A DNA stretch of 31,586 nt from UMGS1387 sp045577475 (GTDB taxonomy: Bacteria > Bacillota > Clostridia > Oscillospirales > CAG-382), in NCBI GenBank assembly GCA_045577475.1, contig JAZNIM010000143.1, positions 1 through 31,586 of the forward strand. Reading direction: 5' to 3'. This document shows, one piece after another, positions 7,100-13,780 of the stretch. The position numbers and the translations under genes are program-made. A model generated the notes under the pieces. The model had not been told where the DNA came from and searched no databases. It saw only the letters and a list, made by a program, of their open reading frames with translations. Numbering within the stretch: the first letter of the stretch is position 1; every line of letters begins with the position of its first letter.

Positions 7100-8161
7100 A
7101 TGACAGGGCAGTACACAGACAATCTGTATGATGACTTGAAAAACAAAAAAAGAGCATACCGCGGAATGTGTGCCGTTGTGATTTTGCTGTTTGTGTTTGA
7201 TGCACTTGCGGCGGCGGTAACATTTGTTGCAGGTGATTTGCTTTACGGCAATGGCTATGACAGCCTTCAGGCGTTCCTTGTGAGCTTTATTAAGCTTTTC
7301 GGTGTGGGAAACGCAACGGCGGTATCGGCTGCAAGAAGACTTATAACAAGCGGAGCTTTTGGGGAATTTCTCAATATGCTCATAACGGTGCTTACCCTTG
7401 CTTTGCCGACGGCTGTATTCGGAAGAATTGTAAAGGTGTCCTCGGACGAGTGCTTTCCGATGAAGGGGAAGCTTGTCAAAGGATTTTTGGCTTTGTTTGG
7501 TGCAATGCAGCTTTTCGTTATGTTTGCAGGAAGCTTTTCAACCTCGCTCTATGATTTCTTTTTCCCCGACAGCACGGTAGACCCGGGTGGATTTACCGAT
7601 TTTTCGGGATATGAGTTTGACGGATATATGCTGCTTTTGCGAGTGATTTCGGTGTGTATATTTGTGCCCATAGTTGAGGAATTTATCTTCAGGGGCGTGA
7701 TTTTCTCTTATCTGAGAAGATACGGAACGATGTTCGGCGTTTTTGCAAGTGCGCTGATATTCGGTGTTGCACACTCAAATCCTTCTCAAAGCGTGTATGC
7801 TCTGGTTTTCGGCTTGTTTTCCTGCTTCATTACGGCGGTGACGGGCAATATAAAAACAAGCGTGCTTTTCCACGCAATCAATAATTTTATAAGCATAATG
7901 TACGAGCAGCTTGCGGCGTATGCAAGTGAAAATATGTTAAGTGTAATAAGCTGCTTTGTGAATATTATTGTTGCTTTTGCAGGCTTTGCGGGTTTTTACC
8001 TCATTGCAAAAAAAGGCGGACTTGCGGATGATTTTATGAGCCTTTGCAAAAAAGAAACGAACTCGGACGGGCTTTGTGCCGGAATGAAAGAAATAATGGT
8101 TGTGCCGCTTTTGGTGTATATTCTTATTTATGCGGTGAGCGTTGTTGCGGCGGCGGTGTAG
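7100..8161 (+). CDS. CPBP-family intramembrane metalloprotease
   Basis: A polytopic membrane protein of about 353 residues. The three motifs of the CPBP (CAAX protease/bacteriocin-processing) family are present in order: EEFIFRG (Glu193, Glu194 and Arg198), FGVAHSN (His225) and FHAINN (His258), which together form the metal site. Several hydrophobic segments precede the motifs and two follow. Bacterial members are linked to bacteriocin self-immunity or peptide processing, but no bacteriocin gene is nearby, so the substrate is unknown. ATG 7100 is chosen over GTG 7094 because AAGGATAGG ends just ahead of it. The stop codon lies 4 bp before tadA. Confidence 0.85.
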   Translation: MTGQYTDNLYDDLKNKKRAYRGMCAVVILLFVFDALAAAVTFVAGDLLYGNGYDSLQAFLVSFIKLFGVGNATAVSAARRLITSGAFGEFLNMLITVLTLALPTAVFGRIVKVSSDECFPMKGKLVKGFLALFGAMQLFVMFAGSFSTSLYDFFFPDSTVDPGGFTDFSGYEFDGYMLLLRVISVCIFVPIVEEFIFRGVIFSYLRRYGTMFGVFASALIFGVAHSNPSQSVYALVFGLFSCFITAVTGNIKTSVLFHAINNFISIMYEQLAAYASENMLSVISCFVNIIVAFAGFAGFYLIAKKGGLADDFMSLCKKETNSDGLCAGMKEIMVVPLLVYILIYAVSVVAAAV

Positions 8162-8165
8162 GAAT

Positions 8166-8678
8166 ATGAAGCTTACTGATAATGAAAAACAAATCCGCCG
8201 TTTTATGAGGGCGGCAATAGGACGGGCAAAAACTGCGGCAAAGCATGGCGAAACTCCCGTAGGCTGTGTCATCGTCAAGGACGGCAAAATTATTGCAGGC
8301 GGACGCAACAAAAGAGAAAACGGCAAAAATGCACTGTATCATGCGGAAATTGAAGCGATTAACAGAGCTTGCAAAAAGCTTGGGGGCTGGCGGCTTCACC
8401 AATGTGATTTGTATGTTACCTTAGAGCCGTGTCCCATGTGTGCAGGTGCGATAATCAATGCAAGAATAAAAAATGTATACTTTGGTGCAAGCGACAAAAA
8501 AGCGGGTTCATTCGGAAGTGTAATAAATTTTGCTGAACTGCCTTATAACCACAAGCCGCAGATAGCGGGCGGTGTAATGGCAGAGGAGTGCGGATGCCTG
8601 TTAAGTGACTTTTTTAAAACTCTGCGAGAGGAAAACAGAAGGAATAAGAAAAATGCTGTGGAGGTTGACTTATTATGA
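8166..8678 (+). CDS. tadA: tRNA-specific adenosine deaminase TadA
   Basis: TadA deaminates adenosine 34 of tRNA-Arg(ACG) to inosine, which allows wobble decoding of CGN codons. The zinc site of the cytidine deaminase fold is intact: HAE (His59 and catalytic Glu61) and PCPMC (Cys89 and Cys92). GETPVGCVIV and ARIKNVYFGASDKKAG are typical of TadA. The ATG at 8166 is preferred to a TTG at 8142, which lies inside the upstream gene. At 170 residues it is slightly longer than average because of a basic C-terminal tail. Its stop codon overlaps the next start (ATGA), so translation is probably coupled. Confidence 0.93.
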   Translation: MKLTDNEKQIRRFMRAAIGRAKTAAKHGETPVGCVIVKDGKIIAGGRNKRENGKNALYHAEIEAINRACKKLGGWRLHQCDLYVTLEPCPMCAGAIINARIKNVYFGASDKKAGSFGSVINFAELPYNHKPQIAGGVMAEECGCLLSDFFKTLREENRRNKKNAVEVDLL

Positions 8679-9682
8679 GAACAGCGATTATAGGAATGGG
8701 CGGTATTTCCGTAACACATGTTACTGCCATTAAAAACAGTGATTTTACAACAATCTGTGCCATTTGCGATGTGAGCGAGGAAAAGCTTGCAAAGGCGATG
8801 GAAAGAATTGCGGATGAAAATGTTCATCAGTATACCGACTATAAGGAAATGATTGTAAAGGAAAAGCCTGATGTTGTGCACATCTGTACACCTCACTATC
8901 TTCACCGTGACATGGCGGTATTTGCACTTGAAAACGGTGCTCACGTATACCTTGAAAAGCCTGCGGCGATGAATGCACAGCAGGCAGAGGAAATTGTTGC
9001 AGCAAGTGAAAAAACAGGCAAAAAGGTGTGCGTTTCCTTCCAGAACAGAGTTATTCCCACTAATGCCTATGCCAAAAAGCTTGTAACTGAGGGTGAGTAC
9101 GGAAAGCTGCTGGGCATACGTGCTGAAATGACCTGGAGCCGCGGCGGCGGATATTATACCGCAAGCGACTGGAGAGGCACTTGGGAAAAAGAGGGCGGCG
9201 GTGTTCTTATGAACCAGTCTATTCATACTCTTGACCTTATGTACTACCTTTGCGGAAATTTCGCAGAGCTTGAAGGCTCGGTTGCTCTCAGAAGAAATAA
9301 GGGCGTTATTGAGGTTGAAGACACGGCTGAAGCAACAATTAAATTTGAAAACGGAGTACAGGGCATCTTCTATGCCACAAACTGTAACTTCAAGGATTCC
9401 TCGGTTCAGGTTGAGCTGTTCTTTGAAAACGGCAGCTTTCTGCTTTATAACAATGCACTTTACATCCACGGCAAGAACGGTCTTGAAATGCTGGTAAACA
9501 ACAGCGACTATACAAAGACTGAGGGTAAGGCTTGCTGGGGTAACGGTCATGTAATGATGATGAGTGCCTTTTACAGTGCAATAAACGGCGGTGATGATTA
9601 TTACTGCGATGTAAAGGATGCGGTGCCGGTTCTGCGCATGATTGGTGAAATTTATAAAACAAGTACAAATAAGCTGAGATAA
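8675..9682 (+). CDS. Gfo/Idh/MocA-family oxidoreductase
   Basis: A 335-residue NAD(P)-dependent sugar or cyclitol dehydrogenase-like enzyme. The N-terminal Rossmann fold begins with IIGMGGISVTHV and continues with ICDVSEEK. The family EKP motif (residues 94-96, in VYLEKPAAMN) carries the catalytic-type lysine. The C-terminal alpha/beta domain starts near residue 120 and includes GGGVLMNQSIHTLDL, the usual substrate-pocket GG-x-x-x-D/N-x-x-x-H-x-x-D pattern. Its start overlaps the tadA stop by 4 bp. The substrate cannot be deduced; scyllo/myo-inositol and diverse sugars are typical. Being inside a housekeeping operon gives no metabolic hint. Confidence 0.87.
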   Translation: MRTAIIGMGGISVTHVTAIKNSDFTTICAICDVSEEKLAKAMERIADENVHQYTDYKEMIVKEKPDVVHICTPHYLHRDMAVFALENGAHVYLEKPAAMNAQQAEEIVAASEKTGKKVCVSFQNRVIPTNAYAKKLVTEGEYGKLLGIRAEMTWSRGGGYYTASDWRGTWEKEGGGVLMNQSIHTLDLMYYLCGNFAELEGSVALRRNKGVIEVEDTAEATIKFENGVQGIFYATNCNFKDSSVQVELFFENGSFLLYNNALYIHGKNGLEMLVNNSDYTKTEGKACWGNGHVMMMSAFYSAINGGDDYYCDVKDAVPVLRMIGEIYKTSTNKLR

Positions 9683-9701
9683 CTTCTAAAACCTTTTTGT
9701 C

Positions 9702-9739
9702 CCGCATACATTTTAGCGTAAAACTAAATTATGCGGAGG
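9702..9739 (+). promoter_or_regulatory. Hairpin overlapping the DUF4830 gene's ribosome binding site
   Basis: CCGCATA (9702-9708) can pair with TATGCGG (9730-9736), with an inner TTTAG/CTAAA stem (9712-9716 with 9724-9728). The 3' arm includes the first two bases of the GGAGG ribosome binding site at 9735-9739. It could damp translation of the next gene or act as a processing site. There is no U-run, so it is not a terminator. Confidence 0.4.
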
Positions 9740-9747
9740 CAAAGACG

Positions 9748-10245
9748 ATGTTTGTATTTTCCTTTAAAGCGTCAAGCGTTAAAATTCTGTGTGCGTTGTG
9801 CGCTTGCATTATTGCAGGTGCATTTGTCATTTCACTCATGCCCGAAGCGGGGTATGCGGTGAATGTGAACAAAACCGAGGTGTTTTCCGAGCTTGACAAA
9901 ATCAACGTTAAAGGCAAGGGTGGAAGGTCAGATTACCTTGAAGCACTGGGCTTTGGCGTAGACGGCAAAAGCGAAAGCAAAGTCAGCGTTACTGTTCCCG
10001 AAACCTTTGATGCGGCAACGGAGCAGTATAACAATATGCAGAAAATGCAGGGCTTTGACCTTGAAAAGTATAAGGGAAAAAAGGTTGACAGCTATACCTA
10101 CGGTGTTACCTCCTTTCCCGACGGAACAAAAATCGGTGACAGGAAATACCTTGTTACACTTATAGTACATAACGGCAAGGTTATAGCGGCGGATATGTGC
10201 TGTGAGGAAACGGGCGAAGTTATGGGAGTAATAAAAACAGCTTAG
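9748..10245 (+). CDS. DUF4830-containing membrane-anchored protein
   Basis: A 165-residue protein with one N-terminal hydrophobic segment (about residues 8-28) that could be a membrane anchor or uncleaved signal. The rest matches my recollection of DUF4830. The recognisable stretches are KINVKGKGGRSDYLEALGFGVD, VPETFDAATEQYNNMQKMQGFDL, YKGKKVDSYTY and a C-terminal LVTLIVHNGKVIAADM. The family is found in Firmicutes and its function is unknown. The ATG at 9748 follows GGAGG by 8 nt. Upstream in-frame codons back to 9697 lack a binding site. It is followed 16 bp later by the PAP2 gene. Confidence 0.75.
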   Translation: MFVFSFKASSVKILCALCACIIAGAFVISLMPEAGYAVNVNKTEVFSELDKINVKGKGGRSDYLEALGFGVDGKSESKVSVTVPETFDAATEQYNNMQKMQGFDLEKYKGKKVDSYTYGVTSFPDGTKIGDRKYLVTLIVHNGKVIAADMCCEETGEVMGVIKTA

Positions 10246-10261
10246 ATAAAAGGAATATAAA

Positions 10262-10834
10262 ATGGGAATTTTAAACAGTATTCAAAGCTTTGATTTGTCG
10301 GTTGTGAGATTTATCAGGGAGTATGTGGCTTGTCCTTTCCTTGATTTTCTCATGCCCATTATAACGTATATCGGAGAGAAGGGCATACTTTCCCTTGCAC
10401 TTGCATTTGCACTTATAATTATCAACAAAGGCAAGTCGAGAAAAACAGGCATTGTAATGCTTGTTGCAATATCCTGCGGCTTTCTTTTGGGAAACCTTAC
10501 ACTAAAGCCTCTTGTGATGCGTCAAAGACCCTGCTGGATAGACGATGTGGCACTGCTTATCAAGAACCCTCACGACTACTCCTTTCCATCGGGACATACT
10601 CTTTGCTGCTTTGAAACGGCAGTTCCGATTTTTATGTGCATGAGTAAAAAGTGGGGAACCGTTGCAATTGCAATTGCCTGTCTTGTGGCTTTTTCAAGGC
10701 TTTATCTGTATGTGCATTTCCCAACGGATATTATTGCAGGTGCAATTCTCGGAACGCTGTTTTCAATTCTTGCAAAGATGATTGTTGATTATGTTGAAAA
10801 AAAGAAGAATTTTAACAGCACTTTAACAAAATAA
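10262..10834 (+). CDS. PAP2-family membrane phosphatase
   Basis: A 190-residue polytopic protein with the complete tripartite phosphatase signature: K-x6-RP (Lys82 to Pro90), PSGH (109-112) and SR-x5-H-x3-D (Ser145, His152, Asp156). Such enzymes dephosphorylate lipid phosphates such as undecaprenyl pyrophosphate or phosphatidic acid on the outer face of the membrane. Length and topology fit the BcrC/YbjG-like subgroup, so recycling of undecaprenyl pyrophosphate is possible but not proven. It is the last gene of the operon starting at 6578. Confidence 0.88.
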   Translation: MGILNSIQSFDLSVVRFIREYVACPFLDFLMPIITYIGEKGILSLALAFALIIINKGKSRKTGIVMLVAISCGFLLGNLTLKPLVMRQRPCWIDDVALLIKNPHDYSFPSGHTLCCFETAVPIFMCMSKKWGTVAIAIACLVAFSRLYLYVHFPTDIIAGAILGTLFSILAKMIVDYVEKKKNFNSTLTK

Positions 10835-10841
10835 AGTGTTG
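10816..10841 (+). other. Stem-loop at the end of the PAP2 gene
   Basis: A 10-bp stem with one G-U pair (10816-10825 with 10832-10841) spans the PAP2 stop codon and touches the ilvE -35 element. No U-run follows, so it is probably an inefficient terminator or mRNA-end stabiliser. Read-through into ilvE is likely. Confidence 0.35.
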
Positions 10842-10865
10842 CAGTGATAAAATGTGTGATATAAT
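10839..10865 (+). promoter_or_regulatory. Extended -10 promoter of ilvE
   Basis: Perfect TATAAT (10860-10865) preceded by TGA, an extended -10, with a TTGCAG -35-like hexamer 15 bp upstream (10839-10844). The start codon is about 43 bp downstream. The leader is too short for a T-box. Confidence 0.6.
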
Positions 10866-10907
10866 CTAAGACATACTGATTTTGATTTACAGGAAGGAAG
10901 TATAAAA

Positions 10908-11930
10908 ATGGCAGTAAATTACGATTGGGCTAACCTCAACTTCGGTTACAGAAAGACCGAGTGGAGATATGTGTCAAACTATAAAGACGGAGCATGGGAT
11001 GACGGCGTTCTCACAAAGGACGATATGATTACCATCAGCGAGTGTGCGGGCGTTCTTCAGTATGCACAGACTGTATTTGAAGGATTAAAGGCGTATACAA
11101 CGGAAAAAGGAAACATTGTTGTTTTCCGCCCCGACCTTAACGCAGAAAGAATGGTGGACTCTGCAAAAAGACTTGTAATGCCTGAGTTCCCCAAGGAACG
11201 CTTTATTGATGCTGTTGTAAAGACGGTTGAAGCAAACGCTGAATGTGTTCCTCCCTTCGGCTCAGGTGCAACACTTTATCTCAGACCCTACATGTTTGGA
11301 AGTGACCCCGTTATCGGCGTAAAGCCTGCAAGCGAATGCCAGTTCAGAGTATTCTGCACACCCGTAGGTCCTTACTTCAAGGGCGGTGTTAAGCCTCTTA
11401 CTCTTACAATAAGTGATTTTGACAGAGCAGCTCCCCACGGTACAGGCCACATAAAGGCAGGTCTTAACTATGCAATGAGCCTTTATGCAATTACCTGGGC
11501 GCACGAAAACGGCTTTGACGAAAATATGTATCTTGACAGTGCAACAAGAACCAAGGTTGAAGAAACAGGCGGAGCAAACTTCCTGTTTGTAACAAAGGAC
11601 AATAAGGTTGTAACACCTAAGTCAAGCACAATTCTTCCCTCCATCACAAGACGCTCCCTGCTTTATGTTGCAAAGGAATATCTTGGACTTGAGGTTGAAG
11701 AAAGAGAAATCTACAAGGAAGAACTGAGTGACTTTGCTGAATGCGGTCTTTGCGGAACAGCGGCAGTTATTTCTCCCGTCGGCAAGATTGTTGACCACGG
11801 AAAGGAAATCTGCCTTCCCAGCGGCATGACGGAAATGGGTCCTGTTACAAAGAAGCTTTATGATACACTTACTGGTATCCAGATGGGTAGAATTGAAGCT
11901 CCCGAAGGCTGGATTAAGGTTATCAAGTAA
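10908..11930 (+). CDS. ilvE: Branched-chain amino acid aminotransferase
   Basis: This PLP fold-type IV enzyme interconverts Leu, Ile and Val with their 2-oxo acids, using 2-oxoglutarate/glutamate. The 340-residue length and the motifs GQTVFEGLKAY-like (QTVFEGLKAY, about 54-63), FRPDLNAERM, GTGHIKAGLNYA with the PLP-binding Lys183, and KVEETGGANFLFV place it in the eukaryotic-like (class II) BCAT group found in many Firmicutes. The ATG follows AGGAAGG. It is transcribed from its own extended -10 promoter and ends at a strong terminator. No other ilv or leu genes are nearby. Confidence 0.93.
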   Translation: MAVNYDWANLNFGYRKTEWRYVSNYKDGAWDDGVLTKDDMITISECAGVLQYAQTVFEGLKAYTTEKGNIVVFRPDLNAERMVDSAKRLVMPEFPKERFIDAVVKTVEANAECVPPFGSGATLYLRPYMFGSDPVIGVKPASECQFRVFCTPVGPYFKGGVKPLTLTISDFDRAAPHGTGHIKAGLNYAMSLYAITWAHENGFDENMYLDSATRTKVEETGGANFLFVTKDNKVVTPKSSTILPSITRRSLLYVAKEYLGLEVEEREIYKEELSDFAECGLCGTAAVISPVGKIVDHGKEICLPSGMTEMGPVTKKLYDTLTGIQMGRIEAPEGWIKVIK

Positions 11931-11951
11931 TTTCTACATAATATATAACGA

Positions 11952-11979
11952 AAGGACGGCTTTACGGCTGTCCTTTTTT
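11952..11979 (+). terminator. ilvE terminator
   Basis: A 9-bp stem (11952-11960 with 11967-11975) is followed by TTTTTT. Its AAGGACGGC arm recurs at 12149. Confidence 0.88.
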
Positions 11980-11981
11980 GC

Positions 11982-12005
11982 GTGACATGAGTGTCACGGC
12001 ACTCA
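11982..12005. repeat. Two overlapping inverted repeats, possible operator
   Basis: GTGACA/TGTCAC (11982-11987 with 11992-11997) and TGAGTG/CACTCA (11988-11993 with 12000-12005) overlap just upstream of the small-peptide promoter. They could bind a dimeric regulator or form alternative hairpins. Confidence 0.35.
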
Positions 12006-12021
12006 AAACCGTCATACTATA
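11995..12021 (+). promoter_or_regulatory. Possible mother-cell sigma (SigE/SigK-like) promoter
   Basis: CATACTATA at 12013-12021 matches the SigK-type -10 pattern CATAnnnTA and is one base from the SigE -10 CATACAAT. CAC at 11995-11997 lies 15 bp upstream, in the position of the minimal SigK -35. No good vegetative -35 is present. The organism's sporulation ability is not shown in this window, so this is tentative. Confidence 0.35.
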
Positions 12022-12049
12022 AAGTAAACATATTTCGGAGGTGCTTTAC

Positions 12050-12133
12050 ATGACAAATAATATCACATCGTTTTTGTCGGATAACATAGGGCTTGTGCTG
12101 ATAGTGGTGCTTTTGCTTATATTGCTGTTGTAG
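12050..12133 (+). CDS. 27-residue single-helix membrane peptide
   Basis: A very short reading frame begins at an ATG with an excellent GGAGGTG site 7 nt upstream. It starts MTNNITSFLSDNIG and ends in an uninterrupted aliphatic stretch of Leu, Ile and Val (residues 15-27), enough for one membrane helix. It has its own candidate promoter and terminator. I do not recognise the family. Its design recalls the tiny hydrophobic YjcZ/CotJ-like or SpoVM-like peptides made during sporulation, but no sequence match is claimed. Alternatives are a membrane-complex accessory peptide or a toxin-like peptide; no antitoxin or antisense RNA promoter was seen. Confidence 0.6.
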   Translation: MTNNITSFLSDNIGLVLIVVLLLILLL

Positions 12134-12148
12134 GATAAGACATGAAAC

Positions 12149-12174
12149 AAGGACGGCATTCACACCGTCCTTTT
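12149..12174 (+). terminator. Terminator of the small-peptide cassette
   Basis: An 8-bp stem (12149-12156 with 12165-12172) is followed by TTTT. The arm AAGGACGG and its partner CCGTCCTT nearly repeat the ilvE terminator. Confidence 0.75.
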
Positions 12175-12194
12175 ATATTGCTGTTAGAAGCTTT

Positions 12195-13082
12195 TTAATC
12201 CCTGCGTCCTTCTCTTATAAACGGTTCGTGTACCGCCGTTTCGGTAATAAGACCGTATTTTTTCGGACGTCTGTAGGCATTTCCGTGAACCTCGCTCTTT
12301 CTGTACTCACGTATCATATCCATGTCAAATTCGGCTATATATATGCCTTCTGCTTCGTCAGCTTCAAGTATGCAGGTATCCCGTGAACCTTCGAGTTCGG
12401 GAAGATACGCAACGCCGTCAAAGGCACTTGAATGCCCGTTGCAGTCGGGAACGGTGGAAGGATAGTTGCATGTTGCAATGCCTGTCATGTTCTCATATGC
12501 TCTGCCGCGAAGCTGTGAAAGCCTGTTTATTTCCATGGGACAGGCGTTTGGTACAAGGATTATTTCAGCACCCTTGAGCATCAGTATTCTTGCACTTTCG
12601 GGGAACTCCCTGTCGTAGCAAATCATGGCACCAGTCTTAACGGTACCGATAGCGGTATCAAGCCGGGTTACAAAAAACTCATCACCCGGTGTAAGATTTG
12701 CCTCGGCATCAAAGTCGCAGGTGTGAACCTTTGCATAAGTAAAGCATCTGTTGCCGTGTCTGTCAAAAAGGACAAGACTGTTTCGGGGATTGCTGCCATA
12801 TTTTTCAAGCAGGGTTATGCCTATTGCCATATCAAGCTCTGCTGACAGTTTTCCGAAGGCTGTGATAAATTCACCGTCAGCTCGGGTTGCTTCATTCATC
12901 CATTCGACGGGATTTCTTCCGTATATGTTGTAGCCGTTGCTGTACATTTCGGGGAAAAGTGAAATGTCAGCACCCATTTGCTTTGCTTTTCTGCACATTT
13001 CTATGCCTTTTTCTTTGTTTTTTTCAAGACTTCCTTCGGGTGCAATCTGCAAAAGTGCAACCCTTAATATTTTTTGTGACAT
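12195..13082 (-). CDS. Nitrilase-superfamily carbon-nitrogen hydrolase
   Basis: A 295-residue amidohydrolase-type enzyme that cleaves C-N bonds in amides, nitriles or carbamoyl compounds. The catalytic triad is complete: Glu45 in LFPEMY, Lys118 in AKVHTCDF and Cys155 in MICYDREFPE. Length and motifs resemble N-carbamoylputrescine amidase or Nit-like enzymes, but the substrate is not clear. The ATG at 13082 is preferred because an AGGA lies 12 nt upstream. The ATG at 13094 abuts that element directly and sits 2 bp after the deformylase stop. It shares the def promoter and forms a two-gene operon with it. Confidence 0.85.
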   Translation of the reverse strand: MSQKILRVALLQIAPEGSLEKNKEKGIEMCRKAKQMGADISLFPEMYSNGYNIYGRNPVEWMNEATRADGEFITAFGKLSAELDMAIGITLLEKYGSNPRNSLVLFDRHGNRCFTYAKVHTCDFDAEANLTPGDEFFVTRLDTAIGTVKTGAMICYDREFPESARILMLKGAEIILVPNACPMEINRLSQLRGRAYENMTGIATCNYPSTVPDCNGHSSAFDGVAYLPELEGSRDTCILEADEAEGIYIAEFDMDMIREYRKSEVHGNAYRRPKKYGLITETAVHEPFIREGRRD

Positions 13083-13096
13083 ATTTTTAACCATTC

Positions 13097-13510
13097 CTAT
13101 ATCAGTATTCCGTTGCAGTGGTCAATTTCATGCTGGATAATCTGAGCTGTCCACCCTTCAAAGGTTTTGATGCGTATCTTAAACTCCTCGTTTTGATAAT
13201 GTACCATGATTTTCTTGTACCGCTTTGTTTTGCGAGGAGCACCCAAAAGGGAAAGACAGCCTTCCTCGGTAGTGTAAGGCTCAGAGCATTTTATGATTTC
13301 GGGGTTGAACATTGTCATGTACTTGCCGTCATTGTCAAAGCAAATTATCCGCTTTTTCACGCCAATCATGTTAGCCGCCATGCCCACACAGCTGTCCTTG
13401 TGACTTATAAGTGTTTCAAGTAAATCTGCGGCTGCTTGTAAATCCTCGGGGGTTGCATCAACGGATTTCTGAGCAAGAAAAATCGGGTCATGTACAAGCT
13501 CTTTTATCAT
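13097..13510 (-). CDS. def: Peptide deformylase-like protein (motif-1 Gln replaced by Met)
   Basis: Peptide deformylase removes the formyl group from the N-terminal Met of new proteins. This 137-residue protein has motif 2 EGCLS (Cys85) and motif 3 HEIDH (His127, Glu128, His131), which make the metal site. Motif 1, normally G-x-G-x-A-A-x-Q, reads GMAANMIG, so the conserved Gln that helps stabilise the transition state is Met48. The chain also ends immediately after HEIDHCNGILI, without the C-terminal helix of type I enzymes. From memory, short deformylase homologues with AANMIG occur in other Firmicutes, so this is probably a paralogue subfamily. It has a strong promoter and is followed by the nitrilase-like gene. 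Confidence 0.85.
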   Translation of the reverse strand: MIKELVHDPIFLAQKSVDATPEDLQAAADLLETLISHKDSCVGMAANMIGVKKRIICFDNDGKYMTMFNPEIIKCSEPYTTEEGCLSLLGAPRKTKRYKKIMVHYQNEEFKIRIKTFEGWTAQIIQHEIDHCNGILI

Positions 13511-13536
13511 AATATCACTTCTTTTCTTTTTGCATA

Positions 13537-13565
13537 ATTATACTCTATTTCCACCTGCACGTCAA
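13537..13565 (-). promoter_or_regulatory. Promoter of the def-nitrilase operon
   Basis: Minus strand TTGACG (13560-13565), 17-bp spacer, perfect TATAAT (13537-13542), about 25 bp ahead of the start codon. Confidence 0.8.
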
Positions 13566-13727
13566 TAGTTTTAGGTAACAGAGTAAATATTTGTAAAAAA
13601 CGCCTTTTTCAGCTTGTTTTGCAATAAAAAATGCGAAATATCGCTTGTATTATAAGACTTGTTTTACCTCTCATACCATATTATTACAAATGTGTATTAT
13701 GACGGAAAAACATGAAAATGTTGTGTG

Positions 13728-13756
13728 TTGAAAACATGCAAGGCATATAGTACAAT
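13728..13756 (+). promoter_or_regulatory. Promoter of the CAP-domain gene
   Basis: TTGAAA (13728-13733), 17-bp spacer, TACAAT (13751-13756). The -35 lies within a cluster of AACAT/ATGTT half-sites at 13709-13737. Confidence 0.7.
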
Positions 13757-13780
13757 AATTGGCGAAAGGAGGAGATTTTA

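Noticed and set aside
8543..9550. A 335-codon minus-strand ORF opposite the Gfo/Idh/MocA gene
   Set aside because: It is antisense to a clear enzyme gene, has no ribosome binding site, and its translation is Cys/Phe/His-rich and low in recognisable domains. It is a shadow of the codon pattern of the real gene.
13566..13727. A small RNA or peptide gene between def and the CAP gene
   Set aside because: I found only AT-rich sequence with short imperfect repeats, no promoter-terminator pair, and no ORF with a binding site.
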